Part shown: piece by piece, positions 47,984 to 57,469 of the stretch
Numbering within the stretch: the first letter of the stretch is position 1
How the letters are laid out: each line of letters opens with the position of its first letter
From: GCA-2748575 sp965222725
Lineage (GTDB): Bacteria; Pseudomonadota; Gammaproteobacteria; Pseudomonadales; Ketobacteraceae
Assembly: GCA_965222725.1 (NCBI GenBank)
Contig: OZ244969.1
Location: 558,001 to 622,000 of the forward strand
DNA: 64,000 nucleotides
Direction of reading: 5' to 3'
Position numbers and translations under genes: made by a program
Notes under the pieces: generated by a model
Databases searched by the model: none
Told to the model about the DNA's origin: nothing
The model's input: the letters and a program-made list of their open reading frames with translations, nothing else

Positions 47984-48322
47984 AATGAATTGGCGGCACT
48001 TAACACTAAGCGCTGAAATAACGTGAAAAACCCATACCCGCCAATACACAGATAATCCAAATAATACGCGTTAAAGCGCTTGCTCAAAACTCCTTGAGTG
48101 CACCCCTAACTAAACACCGGAGTTACCAACCTTCATATTCGCGCACTTAAAAACCTTATGCAGCAACTGAAGAAAAACAAACCTATTGCCCTACGATACC
48201 TACCTATTTACTCGCATCCTCTACAACGAACTGCCCAACGTCAATCCTGGCACACAGTGGCCCCTGCAATTTTTCATGCGACGCTAATCTCAACGGCCAC
48301 TGCACTAAAGCTGCTACCCATT
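47984..48322 (-). other. Gene-less cassette, family C
   Basis: Recent duplicate of 41010-41348 (about one base apart). Confidence 0.82.
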
Positions 48323-48352
48323 TAACACCTAAGTAACCTGCGCCGCCAGGCG

Positions 48353-48868
48353 TCAGGTTGACTTGTTTGTTAGGTTTATAGCTGCATTGAGCGAATGAAA
48401 AGCGCAAACAGCAGGTAACACTAGACCTATAAGGGAGGCTCCAAACAGCTTGTACTTAACCCATATATCTTCATCGAATTGATATGCTACAACCATATTT
48501 AAAATGGCCATAAATGCCATTACACAAATAGCCAGTAAGTTAAACCTTTTCCATACATTATCTGGCAACGAAAGAGCTTTACCACGTATTAGGTATGGGA
48601 ATCCTTTTCGGGTTACAAGGGTCATGACTATAAAGATAAGAATATCGAGACCGCCTATAATTGTAGGGGTTAGCTTCACAATATCCGGTGCTCTTTCTGG
48701 AAAAACAATCCTCAAAACATTACCTGATACGATCAAAGATAACGCTGCAGCTGCATAGTATCGCCAATATATCCCCCACACCATTTTTCCTAGAGATAGC
48801 TCATGCCTATCAATTGAAAACTCAGCTTGATTTTCCAATTCTGAAGCTGGTGATTCATATACATTCAT
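48353..48868 (-). CDS. Four-TM cassette protein with MNxYxSP start and attC-encoded tail
   Basis: 171 aa. Cytoplasmic N-terminus MNVYESPASELENQAE, TM segments near 38-55, 70-86, 108-126 and 138-155. Reads into attC 48323 and ends LTNKST. The N-terminal motif recurs in the gene at 57470. Confidence 0.66.
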   Translation of the reverse strand: MNVYESPASELENQAEFSIDRHELSLGKMVWGIYWRYYAAAALSLIVSGNVLRIVFPERAPDIVKLTPTIIGGLDILIFIVMTLVTRKGFPYLIRGKALSLPDNVWKRFNLLAICVMAFMAILNMVVAYQFDEDIWVKYKLFGASLIGLVLPAVCAFHSLNAAINLTNKST

Positions 48869-48938
48869 AGATAATTCCTTTTAAAACCTAACACTGAGGT
48901 AGCCTGCGCCGCCAGGCGTCAGGCTGACCTGATTGTTA

Positions 48939-49266
48939 TGTTGCCCAGGTTTACTACCCAACCCATAGAATAGATAGGTTTAAAAATAGGTTTTTAAAAG
49001 AACCAAGCCGACCGAGCAACACAACATAAATTGTATACTACCTGAACAATGGCACGATAAAAAGGCGTACCCGTACTAGCGAAGACACCGTGGGCATCAC
49101 GGTTCAACCCGCTTCCACCTGCGGTGGTAAAATTGGTGATTGGTTTTTAAAATTCTTTTCCCTGTAGGCCTGAGAGCCAGCCCCTCATTAGATGATGGAC
49201 CCAAGGATTTTCCTGTTTCTTGTCTCTTAAAAAAGACCGCGGCAGCGGACTTTTAAAATGCACCCA
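48939..49266 (-). other. Gene-less cassette, family B (diverged)
   Basis: Hairpin near 49232-49255 has arms CCGC/GCGG in place of GCGC/GCGC, a paired change. No conserved ORF. Confidence 0.75.
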
Positions 49267-49321
49267 TAACACTTAAGTAACCTGCGCCGCCAGGCGTCAG
49301 GTTGACTTGTTTGTTATAGCA

Positions 49322-49759
49322 TTACTCACACTCGCATTCTTTGCCAAGCAATTGAATGAATTCATTAAAACTAGTTGCGACCAACATTGCATAATCAGCA
49401 TCCGAAGGGATCAGTGGGATTGACACTATATTGCCTAAAGTAGATTTACGATAATCAATATACAATAGTTCACCGCCTTGATTTGACCCTAAAGCTAAGA
49501 ACTCTGGCAAGCATTTTACAACCTCGTAATTTTCGTTATTTTCAACCACCTCTGACGCAGGCCATAATTCATACCAACAAGGCTGAACTGGTAAATCACC
49601 ATTGCCACCATTATGAGTTTTCAGGAATTCAATGTATTCTGCTGGCAAATCGAATTTAGTATTATCCACAAGCCCTTTAATCTCTGCGTCCGAAGCAGGT
49701 GGCTCTAGTTCATGCTCCCTTTTTCCTGACTTCAGAATGTCAGCTATTCTTGCACTCAC
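49322..49759 (-). CDS. SMI1/KNR4 (SUKH) family protein
   Basis: 145 aa, GTG start after AGGAT. Family pattern: PPASDAEIKGLVDNTKFDLP, AEYIEFLKTHNGGNGDLP, then FLALGSNQGGELLYIDYRK and the C-terminal FNEFIQLL. SUKH proteins are common toxin-immunity partners, but no toxin gene is adjacent. Closed by attC 49267. Confidence 0.9.
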   Translation of the reverse strand: MSARIADILKSGKREHELEPPASDAEIKGLVDNTKFDLPAEYIEFLKTHNGGNGDLPVQPCWYELWPASEVVENNENYEVVKCLPEFLALGSNQGGELLYIDYRKSTLGNIVSIPLIPSDADYAMLVATSFNEFIQLLGKECECE

Positions 49760-49826
49760 ATTTAGATCCTACGCTATAACACTGAGGTAGCCTGCGCCGC
49801 CAGGCGTCAGGCTGACCTGATTGTTA

Positions 49827-50140
49827 TGTTGCCCAGGCGTTCTGCCCAACCCACAAATGGCATGAACAAAGGTTTTAAAAAATGAACCCGCCGACCGAGC
49901 GACATAACCCAAACACTATAATACCTGACCAGTACTGGAACCGAAAAAGCGTACCCAGACCAACCAAGACACCGAGGGGACAGCAGTACAACCCACTTCC
50001 ACAGAGCCTGCCCAGAAGAGAAATGTCTTTTATCCTTTCTGTTGCTCTGTGAATTGACCCTAGCCCCAAAGACGAACCCAATGAGTACATTGTTTTTGTC
50101 TTTGAAAAGAGCGCGGCAGCGCACTTTTAGAATGCACCCA
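49827..50140 (-). other. Gene-less cassette, family B
   Basis: Nearly identical to 51400-51713; hairpin at 50105-50128. The 105-codon and 71-codon minus frames here survive only in that duplicate. Confidence 0.78.
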
Positions 50141-50187
50141 TAACACTTGGGTAACCTGCGCCGCCAGGCGTCAGGTTGACACTTTTG

Positions 50188-50610
50188 TTAGGCAATTTCG
50201 TGCTTAGAAATCTTTTTCTCTGGATATATAACTTCAATCGTATTGTTATTACTTAGATCCCTAAACGATATTTTACTTGCAGCATTTTTATAGAAATTAT
50301 CCGTGTACTCCTGAAAATAAACCATCAAAATGAGATTGATTACTGAATTAACATTCAAGTTTAATTGTTTATTATCTAACCACCTCACCGTTGGTTGCAA
50401 AATCTCAAAGTCTACTGGCATAACAGTTCCCGAAAACTCTGAAGGAAACCAGAAACGTATAATTTCCTCTTCTTCAATTGAGTCTTCAATGTAATGCACA
50501 AATGGATCTCTTCTAACTCTAGACCAATGAGGAGCAAATGGATTAATCTCCTCACTTGGCTCGCCACAAGAACCTGTGGTTCCTTCAAGATGACTTGAAT
50601 ACATACTCAT
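50188..50610 (-). CDS. Hypothetical cassette protein
   Basis: 140 aa from ATG 50610 (open to 50628). Soluble, with an acidic middle (YIEDSIEEEEIIRFWFPSEF). No family. Closed by attC 50141. Confidence 0.63.
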   Translation of the reverse strand: MSMYSSHLEGTTGSCGEPSEEINPFAPHWSRVRRDPFVHYIEDSIEEEEIIRFWFPSEFSGTVMPVDFEILQPTVRWLDNKQLNLNVNSVINLILMVYFQEYTDNFYKNAASKISFRDLSNNNTIEVIYPEKKISKHEIA

Positions 50611-50672
50611 CCCATTGCTGCCTAACACTGAGGTAACTTGCGCCGCCAGGCGTCAAGTTGACCTGATTGTTA

Positions 50673-50983
50673 TGTTGCCCAGGCGTTCTGCCCAACTCAT
50701 AAACGGATTGAACAATTGCTTTTAGAAAGGAACCCACCAACCGAGCAACACAACCCAAACCTTACAATACCTGACCAATGCTGGGAACGAAAAAGGCGTA
50801 CCCAGACCAACCAAAACACCGAGCGTACCACGGTACAACCCATTTCCACCTTCTCCCGCAAGAATCCCTTCTTGGTTTTCCATGTTGCTCTGTGAACTGG
50901 CCCTAGCCCCAACGACGAACCCAAGGAATTCTTTGTTTTGGTCTTTTAAAAGAGCGCGGCAGCGCCCTTTTCGACCGCTCCCA
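50673..50983 (-). other. Gene-less cassette, family B
   Basis: Diverged B copy; hairpin at 50948-50971. Its attC (50624) has the AACTTG/CAAGTT arm variant. Confidence 0.77.
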
Positions 50984-51033
50984 TAACACTGAGGTAGCCT
51001 GCGCCGCCAGGCGTCAGGCTGACCTGATTGTTA

Positions 51034-51349
51034 TGTTGCTCAGGCGTTCTGCCCAACCCACAATTGGCTTGAACAAAGGTTTTTAAAAAAGGAACCCACC
51101 AACCGAGCAACACAACACAAACTTTACAATACCTGACCAATGTTGGGAACGAAAAAGGCGTACCCAGACCAACGAAGACACCGAGGGAACAGCAGTACAA
51201 CCCACTTCCACAGAGCCTGCCCAGAAGAGAAATGTCTTTTATCTTTCCTGTTGCTCTGTGAACTTACCCAAGCACCAACAACGAACCCAAAGAGTTCATT
51301 GTCTTGTGTTTTTAAAAGAGCGCGGCAGCGCCCTTTTAGACTACTCCCA
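51034..51349 (-). other. Gene-less cassette, family B
   Basis: Close to 21035-21348; hairpin at 51314-51337. Third of three consecutive B-type cassettes with 50673 and 51400. Confidence 0.8.
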
Positions 51350-51399
51350 TAACACTGAGGTAGCCTGCGCCGCCAGGCGTCAGGCTGACCTGATTGTTA

Positions 51400-51713
51400 T
51401 GTTGCCCAGGCGTTCTGCCCAACCCACAAATGGCATGAACAAAGGTTTTAAAAAATGAACCCGCCGACCGAGCGACATAACCCAAACACTATAATACCTG
51501 ACCAGTACTGGAACCGAAAAAGCGTACCCAGACCAACCAAGACACCGAGGGGACAGCAGTACAACCCACTTCCACAGAGCCTGCCCAGAAGAGAAATGTC
51601 TTTTATCCTTTCTGTTGCTCTGTGAATTGACCCTAACCCCAAAGACGAACCCAATGAGTACATTGTTTTTGTCTTTGAAAAGAGCGCGGCAGCGCACTTT
51701 TAGAATGCACCCA
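51400..51713 (-). other. Gene-less cassette, family B
   Basis: Duplicate of 49827-50140; hairpin at 51678-51701. Confidence 0.8.
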
Positions 51714-51763
51714 TAACACTTGGGTAACCTGCGCCGCCAGGCGTCAGGTTGAACCGATTGTTA

Positions 51764-52040
51764 GAACAGGGGCCACACTTTGAGCCCATTAACTCCAACA
51801 ACCTACCAAATTTATTGTTTTTTGTCTTTTCTCAGAGCTACGAAGCCCTCAACTCGATAGCTACAGAATGGTCTGCAGGGTAGGAAAGAGAAAAAGCGAA
51901 GACCCCCTTGTTTTTCCCTGAATGCGTACCCGCGCTAACCTGCTGCTAATCGCAACTCAATGAGTCCTTGATATTACCAGCTTAAGAACCCAAGTGGTTT
52001 TGATCTTTTGTCTTTTAAGGCTTTTGCCCTTTGGGTGTTC
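51764..52040 (-). other. Gene-less cassette, family A
   Basis: Family A boxes (CCAACAACCTACCAAATTTA; GCGTACCCGCGC) and a hairpin at the right end. Confidence 0.8.
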
Positions 52041-52100
52041 TAACACTTGGGTAACCTGCGCCGCCAGGCGTCAGGTTGACACTTTTGTTATGTGATTCCT

Positions 52101-52451
52101 TTATGCTGTTGTATGCCAAGAAACTCTATAGAAATTATGCGTGTTTTTTAATATATAATCATGCACATCCCAAGCCTCATGAATTACTATAATTTCACAA
52201 TTAGACAATAGATTAATTCCATAGTGCTCATCCATCGCCACAATTAGAAAAGAAGAGTACTGTAGCTGACTTAAGTATTTTACTTCTAACTCTACACCAG
52301 GAGAGCCATACTCTTTAAATAGCTCGCATTTAGCAGTTTCTTCTACAAAAGCTGTGATATCAGAAAACTCTTTTTCATGAGAGGAAGCAAGAGACATGCT
52401 CTCTTCCGAATCTGATCCAAACTCTTTCTGGTCTAAATAGATATACTTCAT
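52101..52451 (-). CDS. Hypothetical cassette protein
   Basis: 116 aa from ATG 52451. Acidic N-terminus (DQKEFGSDSEESMSLASSHE), then a beta-alpha region (SSFLIVAMDEHYGINLLSNC). No family. Closed by attC 52041. Confidence 0.63.
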   Translation of the reverse strand: MKYIYLDQKEFGSDSEESMSLASSHEKEFSDITAFVEETAKCELFKEYGSPGVELEVKYLSQLQYSSFLIVAMDEHYGINLLSNCEIIVIHEAWDVHDYILKNTHNFYRVSWHTTA

Positions 52452-52524
52452 CTCACTCCCACCACATAACACTTGGGTAACTTGCGCCGCCAGGCGTCAA
52501 GTTGACCCTTTTGTTATGTGATTA

Positions 52525-53013
52525 TTACTTTTTAAGATCAGTTTTGCACTCAGGGCTACTGAGTATTCGTTGATCTATAAATTCAAGCCTCTGTTTTAGC
52601 ATTTGCGCATATTCAACTGTTGGCATTACATTGACCGGTATAAGCTTCTCTACAGACTCACCTTTAGAAACAGCATTAACCCATTCATACATTGCCCCAA
52701 CATACCCGTCTAAAGCGCAAGCAGGATTGGGGGCATCTTCCGAGGTAATATATGCTGGTGGAAGATCACCAACAATTACCCATACATAGTTATCGTCTTC
52801 GAATTGCTTCTCATTATTTAGCTCTAGATCCAAAAGAAACACAGATAAAATGCCGTCAAAATACATTCCAACGTAGGCTTCTTTGATCCCGCTAAGCCAG
52901 TTATATCCTTTTATATAATCGACAGCTTCCTGAAAACAAGAACTTAGATACTCAGTGTTTTCTGTTGACGCGTTAATATAATCTTTTACTGTACACGCCT
53001 TCGCCAAATTCAT
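52525..53013 (-). CDS. Conserved hypothetical protein (unnamed family)
   Basis: 162 aa, AGGA before the ATG. The stretch VWVIVGDLPPAYITSEDAPN followed by ALDGYVGAMYEWVNAV and LIPVN looks like a widespread unnamed bacterial family. Soluble. Closed by attC 52467. Confidence 0.72.
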   Translation of the reverse strand: MNLAKACTVKDYINASTENTEYLSSCFQEAVDYIKGYNWLSGIKEAYVGMYFDGILSVFLLDLELNNEKQFEDDNYVWVIVGDLPPAYITSEDAPNPACALDGYVGAMYEWVNAVSKGESVEKLIPVNVMPTVEYAQMLKQRLEFIDQRILSSPECKTDLKK

Positions 53014-53163
53014 AGTTTATGTCCTAGACCTGCACCCACATAACACCTGGGTAACCTGCGCCGCCAGGCGTCAGGTTGACACTTTTGTTATGCTTATCTT
53101 GTTTAAACTCATATTAAGAATATTTGATTACCATGATAATAAACCTATTTTTATACAGTCCGC

Positions 53164-53706
53164 CTATAGTTTTTCAATTGAACACAATACCTCAATATAT
53201 TTTGGATTTTCAGAGTTCGCATCAATACTATAATGTTTCAAATTGTATATAACACCATCATCCAGATTCTCTAGGAAGACTCTATTTGACTCGTTACCCA
53301 TAGCTAATATAGGCTTTATATCATTATGCCTATATAATTCTGTACCCTTTAGAACATTTATCAGAGGAATGCCATAAGCATGAACGCTGCTATCCTTATC
53401 ATTAGAATGGCATATAACTTGACGGTTATTAATTTTCATTAAGTAAAAATCTTCGATCGATATCGAATCATGTTCACTGAGTGCATTTAAAACTACGCTT
53501 CCCGACTCATATTCTATTTCGATAATATATGTCGAAGTAACCCAATCTCCGTATGCAGAAAAATCCAATTTTTTGATGCTTTCAATATCATTAAATATTG
53601 ATCGTATTTTTCCGATCTTTGACCGTTCACTCGCTATATGCAATACGACTAAAAGGAATAGACATAGAAATATAGAAATAAAAACAACCGAAAGAGTCTT
53701 GAGCAC
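53164..53706 (-). CDS. Membrane-anchored cassette protein
   Basis: 180 aa, GTG start after AAAGG. One N-terminal TM segment (LSVVFISIFLCLFLLVVLHI) then a soluble domain of alternating strands. No family. The 73 bp to attC 53041 hold no gene. Confidence 0.66.
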   Translation of the reverse strand: MLKTLSVVFISIFLCLFLLVVLHIASERSKIGKIRSIFNDIESIKKLDFSAYGDWVTSTYIIEIEYESGSVVLNALSEHDSISIEDFYLMKINNRQVICHSNDKDSSVHAYGIPLINVLKGTELYRHNDIKPILAMGNESNRVFLENLDDGVIYNLKHYSIDANSENPKYIEVLCSIEKL

Positions 53707-53801
53707 CTTTAATTACTTCTCCGATAGTGGCGCGAAGCATAACACTTGGGTAACCTGCGCCGCCAGGCGTCAGGTTGACACTTTTGTTATGTATTTATTG
53801 C

Positions 53802-54254
53802 TTATTTGCTCAACACAGCACCGAATATAGCTATAGGAAACAGCATAAGCGAAGCAAGAACAATATATAGCCCTATCTTGTCGTAACCGGGCTCAATAAC
53901 GGACTGTTGTGGCCTATTACTATTTACGCAGATTTTAATTTGGTCCCTTATATTTATATGGGAAATCCGACTTGTAGCCTCTGCATCTGATAGATAGTAT
54001 TCCCTACAGAATAAGAGGTTTTCACCTGTATATTCTTTACCATTAAAGCAATATTTATAGGTTACTATGGGATAGTACTTATTAATTCTACGATACCTAT
54101 CGTTACCTAAACTCTTACCTATGACCTCAGCGCTTACAACCGTCCAATGCTTGCTTTTATAACCCAGATAGAATTGGCGAAGGAACGTAAAGTAGAACGC
54201 TATTAGCAATAAAAGTGCGATAGCTACTAATCCATATAAATAGAATGTATTCAT
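53802..54254 (-). CDS. DUF3592-family membrane protein (paralogue 2)
   Basis: 150 aa. Same layout as 19458: TM segment, then YRRINKYYPIVTYKYCFNGK and EYTGENLLFCREYYLSDAEA, then TM. About half the residues match paralogue 1 by eye. Closed by attC 53740. Confidence 0.8.
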   Translation of the reverse strand: MNTFYLYGLVAIALLLLIAFYFTFLRQFYLGYKSKHWTVVSAEVIGKSLGNDRYRRINKYYPIVTYKYCFNGKEYTGENLLFCREYYLSDAEATSRISHINIRDQIKICVNSNRPQQSVIEPGYDKIGLYIVLASLMLFPIAIFGAVLSK

Positions 54255-54332
54255 TTATATATACACCGTACCACCGCCTACATAACACTTGGTTAAACTG
54301 CGCCGCCAGGCGTCAGTTTGAACCTTTTGTTA

Positions 54333-54617
54333 GAACAAGATTGCCATATAAAGCCCATAAACTCCAACAACCTGCAGAACCAGTGTCTTTTGTCTTTTTC
54401 ATCTTTTCTTTTAGCTACGAAGACCGAGACCTGATAGCTACATTATGGCGAGAAAAAGGCGATAACGAAGAAGCGAAGACCCCTTGTTCTTTTCCCTAAA
54501 GCGTACCCGCACCAATTAAGCTAATCCCTCAGCATCAAAAAGCGCTTTTTTAAACTAGCTTAAGAACTCATGCGCATTTAATCTTTTGTCTTTTAATCCT
54601 TTAGCCTTTGGGTGTTC
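54333..54617 (-). other. Gene-less cassette, family A (diverged)
   Basis: Retains CCAACAACCTGC, GCGTACCCGCACC and ATCTTTTGTCTTTTAATCC; its attC (54283) is of the GGTTAAACTG type, unlike other A cassettes. Confidence 0.7.
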
Positions 54618-54667
54618 TAACACTTGGGTAACCTGCGCCGCCAGGCGTCAGGTTGAACCGATTGTTA

Positions 54668-54908
54668 TGGCCGGCACTGCATTTGCGCTAGGACAACCGG
54701 CCCTTTTGAGGCACTATACCAAAGAAACCAAACCGCGGCACGGAGCCTACCCGGAAAGGATGCTGATGGTTTGGCCCCCGCCCCTTTTGCGGGGGCGGCT
54801 AGTAGCTTTTTCAGAGAGATGAGCCCAACCTATGCAGCCACCGTACTCGCAGCATCTATCCTCGGAGCACGTTCAGGTAACCACCAACCTCACAGAATCG
54901 ACACGCTA
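54668..54908 (-). other. Short G+C-rich gene-less cassette with a strong hairpin
   Basis: At 241 bp the shortest cassette. A perfect GCCCCCGC/GCGGGGGC stem lies at 54774-54796. A 51-codon plus-strand frame starts at the attC edge, without support. Confidence 0.55.
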
Positions 54909-54958
54909 TAACACTTAGGTAGCCTGCGCCGCCAGGCGTCAGGCTGACCTGATTGTTA

Positions 54959-55233
54959 GAGCCAAGCCCACACAATGAACCCTAAAACCCCAACAACCTA
55001 CCAAACTTACTGTTTTTTGTCTTTTCCCACAGCCACAGAGTTCAAGGCCGTACCGCTAAGAGATGGTGCTGCAAGCAGAGGAACGAGAAGCTCACTCCCA
55101 TTTCTTTTCCCCAGTGCGTACCCGCACCAACCCGCCTGTTTTACTAGATCAACAAAGCCACTTTCCAAACCAGCTTAAAGACCCATGCGCTCTTGATCTT
55201 CTATCTTTAAAAGGGCTTTTCCCTTGGGTGCTC
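54959..55233 (-). other. Gene-less cassette, family A
   Basis: Family A boxes; hairpin AAGGG/CCCTT near the right attC. Its attC (54909) is of the B-like TAGCC/GGCT type. Confidence 0.76.
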
Positions 55234-55291
55234 TAACACTTGGGTAACCTGCGCCGCCAGGCGTCAGGTTGACACTTTTGTTAGCTTAAAG

Positions 55292-55762
55292 CTATATGTG
55301 CATGCTTTTGTTTTTTTGCTTTTGGTTCACGGACACAAAGTGTGTTAATCCAAGTTTTACACTTCTTTTATGATCTCGCTCTATATCCAAGAATAATGGC
55401 TTGATTCTCGCTCTTGCATAAGCATATATAAACCATTCGCTTGAATTGTATGTTACTCTTAAATATAAAAATGCCAAGTGAGTCCAATACCCCGATGTTG
55501 AAGAATAACCTGATACATCAGTATTTACCTTTTGAACCACAACTTTATTGATCAGTTCATGATCGACCTTAGAGCTGACGGCTTCAATAGCTCTACGGAT
55601 ATCTCTAATTTCTAGCCTCGCATCCAGCGGTTTTGAACGATGTTGAGATTTCTTAAGAAAACTATCAATCTCAAAGTATTCAGTCTCAAGTTCATACCAA
55701 CAGTTCGAAACCCTAATGCCATCGCTATGACATATTCTTCTAAAGTAATCTAAAACTTCCAT
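55292..55762 (-). CDS. Hypothetical cassette protein
   Basis: 156 aa, soluble; Arg-rich helical middle (KPLDARLEIRDIRRAIEAVS) and an aromatic strand region (GYWTHLAFLYLRVTYNSSEW). No family. Closed by attC 55234. Confidence 0.65.
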   Translation of the reverse strand: MEVLDYFRRICHSDGIRVSNCWYELETEYFEIDSFLKKSQHRSKPLDARLEIRDIRRAIEAVSSKVDHELINKVVVQKVNTDVSGYSSTSGYWTHLAFLYLRVTYNSSEWFIYAYARARIKPLFLDIERDHKRSVKLGLTHFVSVNQKQKNKSMHI

Positions 55763-55832
55763 TCACCGTCCCCAACCTATCAAGCTAACACTTAGGTAAC
55801 CTGCGCCGCCAGGCGTCAGGTTGACCTTTTTG

Positions 55833-56384
55833 TTATGTCATAATTTTACTTATCATTGAACCGCTGCTTACCCTACCGGGAACCAAGACTTTTGCATTAA
55901 CGCCACGCAAGTTAAGTTCCTTACCCTTTTTAGAGTTTACAAATATTGCAGCATCTTTACCAAATCGTTCTATAAACTTTTTACAGCCTAAGTGAGGTTC
56001 CGCTGTGATTTCTACTATAGCTGTGCCTAAAGCGAGTTTTGTTCCGGGTGGGAGATTGTCTTTACTTAAGTCTAAATCAACATAAAATTGGTCACCAGCC
56101 AGTTCCCAGCGAGACTTAGATTGAGCTATAAGGGAAATCACCCTTGAATTCATTATATTTAGTTGCATATCTGGGTGCGAGGATCCATCGGCTGTCTTTC
56201 TATAGCCTCTTGAAAGCCAATTATCACCGACAAGCCCGTGCTTGAGATCAAGCTCACCTTCAACCACCACCTCGCGCTTGCCAATTTCAGGCCTACGAAC
56301 TATTAGCTCCAAAACGCCCTTATGCTTGGGCGATTTTTCTATAAAAGACAGCCCGTTTTCTAATTCATCCTTGCTCAAAAACAT
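55833..56384 (-). CDS. MOSC domain-containing protein
   Basis: 183 aa, GGAG before the ATG. GLVGDNWLSRGYRKTADGSS, then LPPGTKLALGTAIVEITAEP and the Cys motif PHLGCKKFIERFGKDAA, ending LNLRGVNAKVLVPGRV. MOSC proteins bind sulfur or the molybdenum cofactor; one acting alone may serve detoxification (inference). Closed by attC 55786. Confidence 0.9.
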   Translation of the reverse strand: MFLSKDELENGLSFIEKSPKHKGVLELIVRRPEIGKREVVVEGELDLKHGLVGDNWLSRGYRKTADGSSHPDMQLNIMNSRVISLIAQSKSRWELAGDQFYVDLDLSKDNLPPGTKLALGTAIVEITAEPHLGCKKFIERFGKDAAIFVNSKKGKELNLRGVNAKVLVPGRVSSGSMISKIMT

Positions 56385-56466
56385 CTGAAGATCTCCTTAT
56401 ACTTCGACCGACATAACACTTGGGTAACCTGCGCCGCCAGGCGTCAGGTTGACCTGATTGTTATAG

Positions 56467-56880
56467 CTAGCCCCATATTTTCCACCACTTTTTCCCTTTT
56501 TGTTTTTCATAATTTGGACGATATATTTTCCCTGTTTGATCATCGAATACGGTAACTCCCAAATCTTGAGCGCACTCAACAATAAACGGAACGACTTCTT
56601 CTGCCCTGTCATAGGTTAAGCCAAGTGCACTGTAAAGATTACCAAAATTATAAATCAGCGGACCATCACTCCAGGGGCTTTCGTCAACAGAATCGTCATC
56701 ATCATCGTAGCTAGATAAACACGGGTACTTATCGACCAAACTATCATGAAGCTTTAAAAGCCTAGGGTCCAATTCACCTGAAGCGTGCTCATCTTCTTCC
56801 ATGACTTCATGTATATATTTCCACGCCTTTTTATCATTGGCTGGCACAGCCTTAATACTTAAAACAACTACATAGCTCAT
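56467..56880 (-). CDS. Conserved hypothetical protein (unnamed family)
   Basis: 137 aa. SYVVVLSIKAVPANDKKAWK, a poly-Asp stretch, then SPWSDGPLIYNFGNLYSALG and AEEVVPFIVECAQDLGVTVF. This pattern recurs in an unnamed bacterial family, which I recognise only by general form. Closed by attC 56414. Confidence 0.72.
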   Translation of the reverse strand: MSYVVVLSIKAVPANDKKAWKYIHEVMEEDEHASGELDPRLLKLHDSLVDKYPCLSSYDDDDDSVDESPWSDGPLIYNFGNLYSALGLTYDRAEEVVPFIVECAQDLGVTVFDDQTGKIYRPNYEKQKGKKWWKIWG

Positions 56881-56925
56881 ACGTCTGACCTGCTATAACA
56901 CTTGGATAACCTGCGCCGCCAGGCG

Positions 56926-57378
56926 TCAGGTTGATACTTTTGTTAGCTTATTTTTATGGTACCAACACACCCAAAAACTGGCCACTACCAAAATAGAAAC
57001 TTCAAATACCTTAAACGTTGGTATTTGAATTCCATATGCAATCACCATTGGCACCAACGTAAAAAATAAAAGCAAACTTGTTGCCTTTAAAGCTTCCCGT
57101 GAAGCTCCCTTTATGAGGTAAAACGTGAAACCGGCTAAAACAGCAACCAAAATGAGTACCTCAACCGCCCATAGCAGCTTAACTATGGCTAATTCATTAT
57201 AGTTTTTTATAAAACATTCTCGATACGTATTCGCTTCAATTACACATTGCTCATATTGCACTGAACCCATGACGAATTTACCGACAATAAAACTAAACAT
57301 TGCTTTAAGAGCATAAAATAACAAAACGCAAGCGAGCGTTGTAAAGAAAAACCGGCGATTACTAGTTCCTTTGCTCAT
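56926..57378 (-). CDS. Four-TM cassette protein with attC-encoded tail
   Basis: 150 aa from ATG 57378. Hydrophobic segments near 10-30, 62-84, 92-110 and 118-138. Ends KLTKVST, the last residues from attC 56896. No family. Confidence 0.64.
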   Translation of the reverse strand: MSKGTSNRRFFFTTLACVLLFYALKAMFSFIVGKFVMGSVQYEQCVIEANTYRECFIKNYNELAIVKLLWAVEVLILVAVLAGFTFYLIKGASREALKATSLLLFFTLVPMVIAYGIQIPTFKVFEVSILVVASFWVCWYHKNKLTKVST

Positions 57379-57469
57379 AAACTCTCGACAAGCTAACACT
57401 TGGGTAACCTGCGCCGCCAGGCGTCAGGTTGACACTTTTGTTATGTGAATTTCACTCCATTTTTTAAAT

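Noticed and set aside
49807..50124. 105-codon minus-strand ORF in a family B cassette
   Set aside because: Present only in this copy and its recent duplicate (51380-51697); other B copies keep different frames, and it overlaps the attC.
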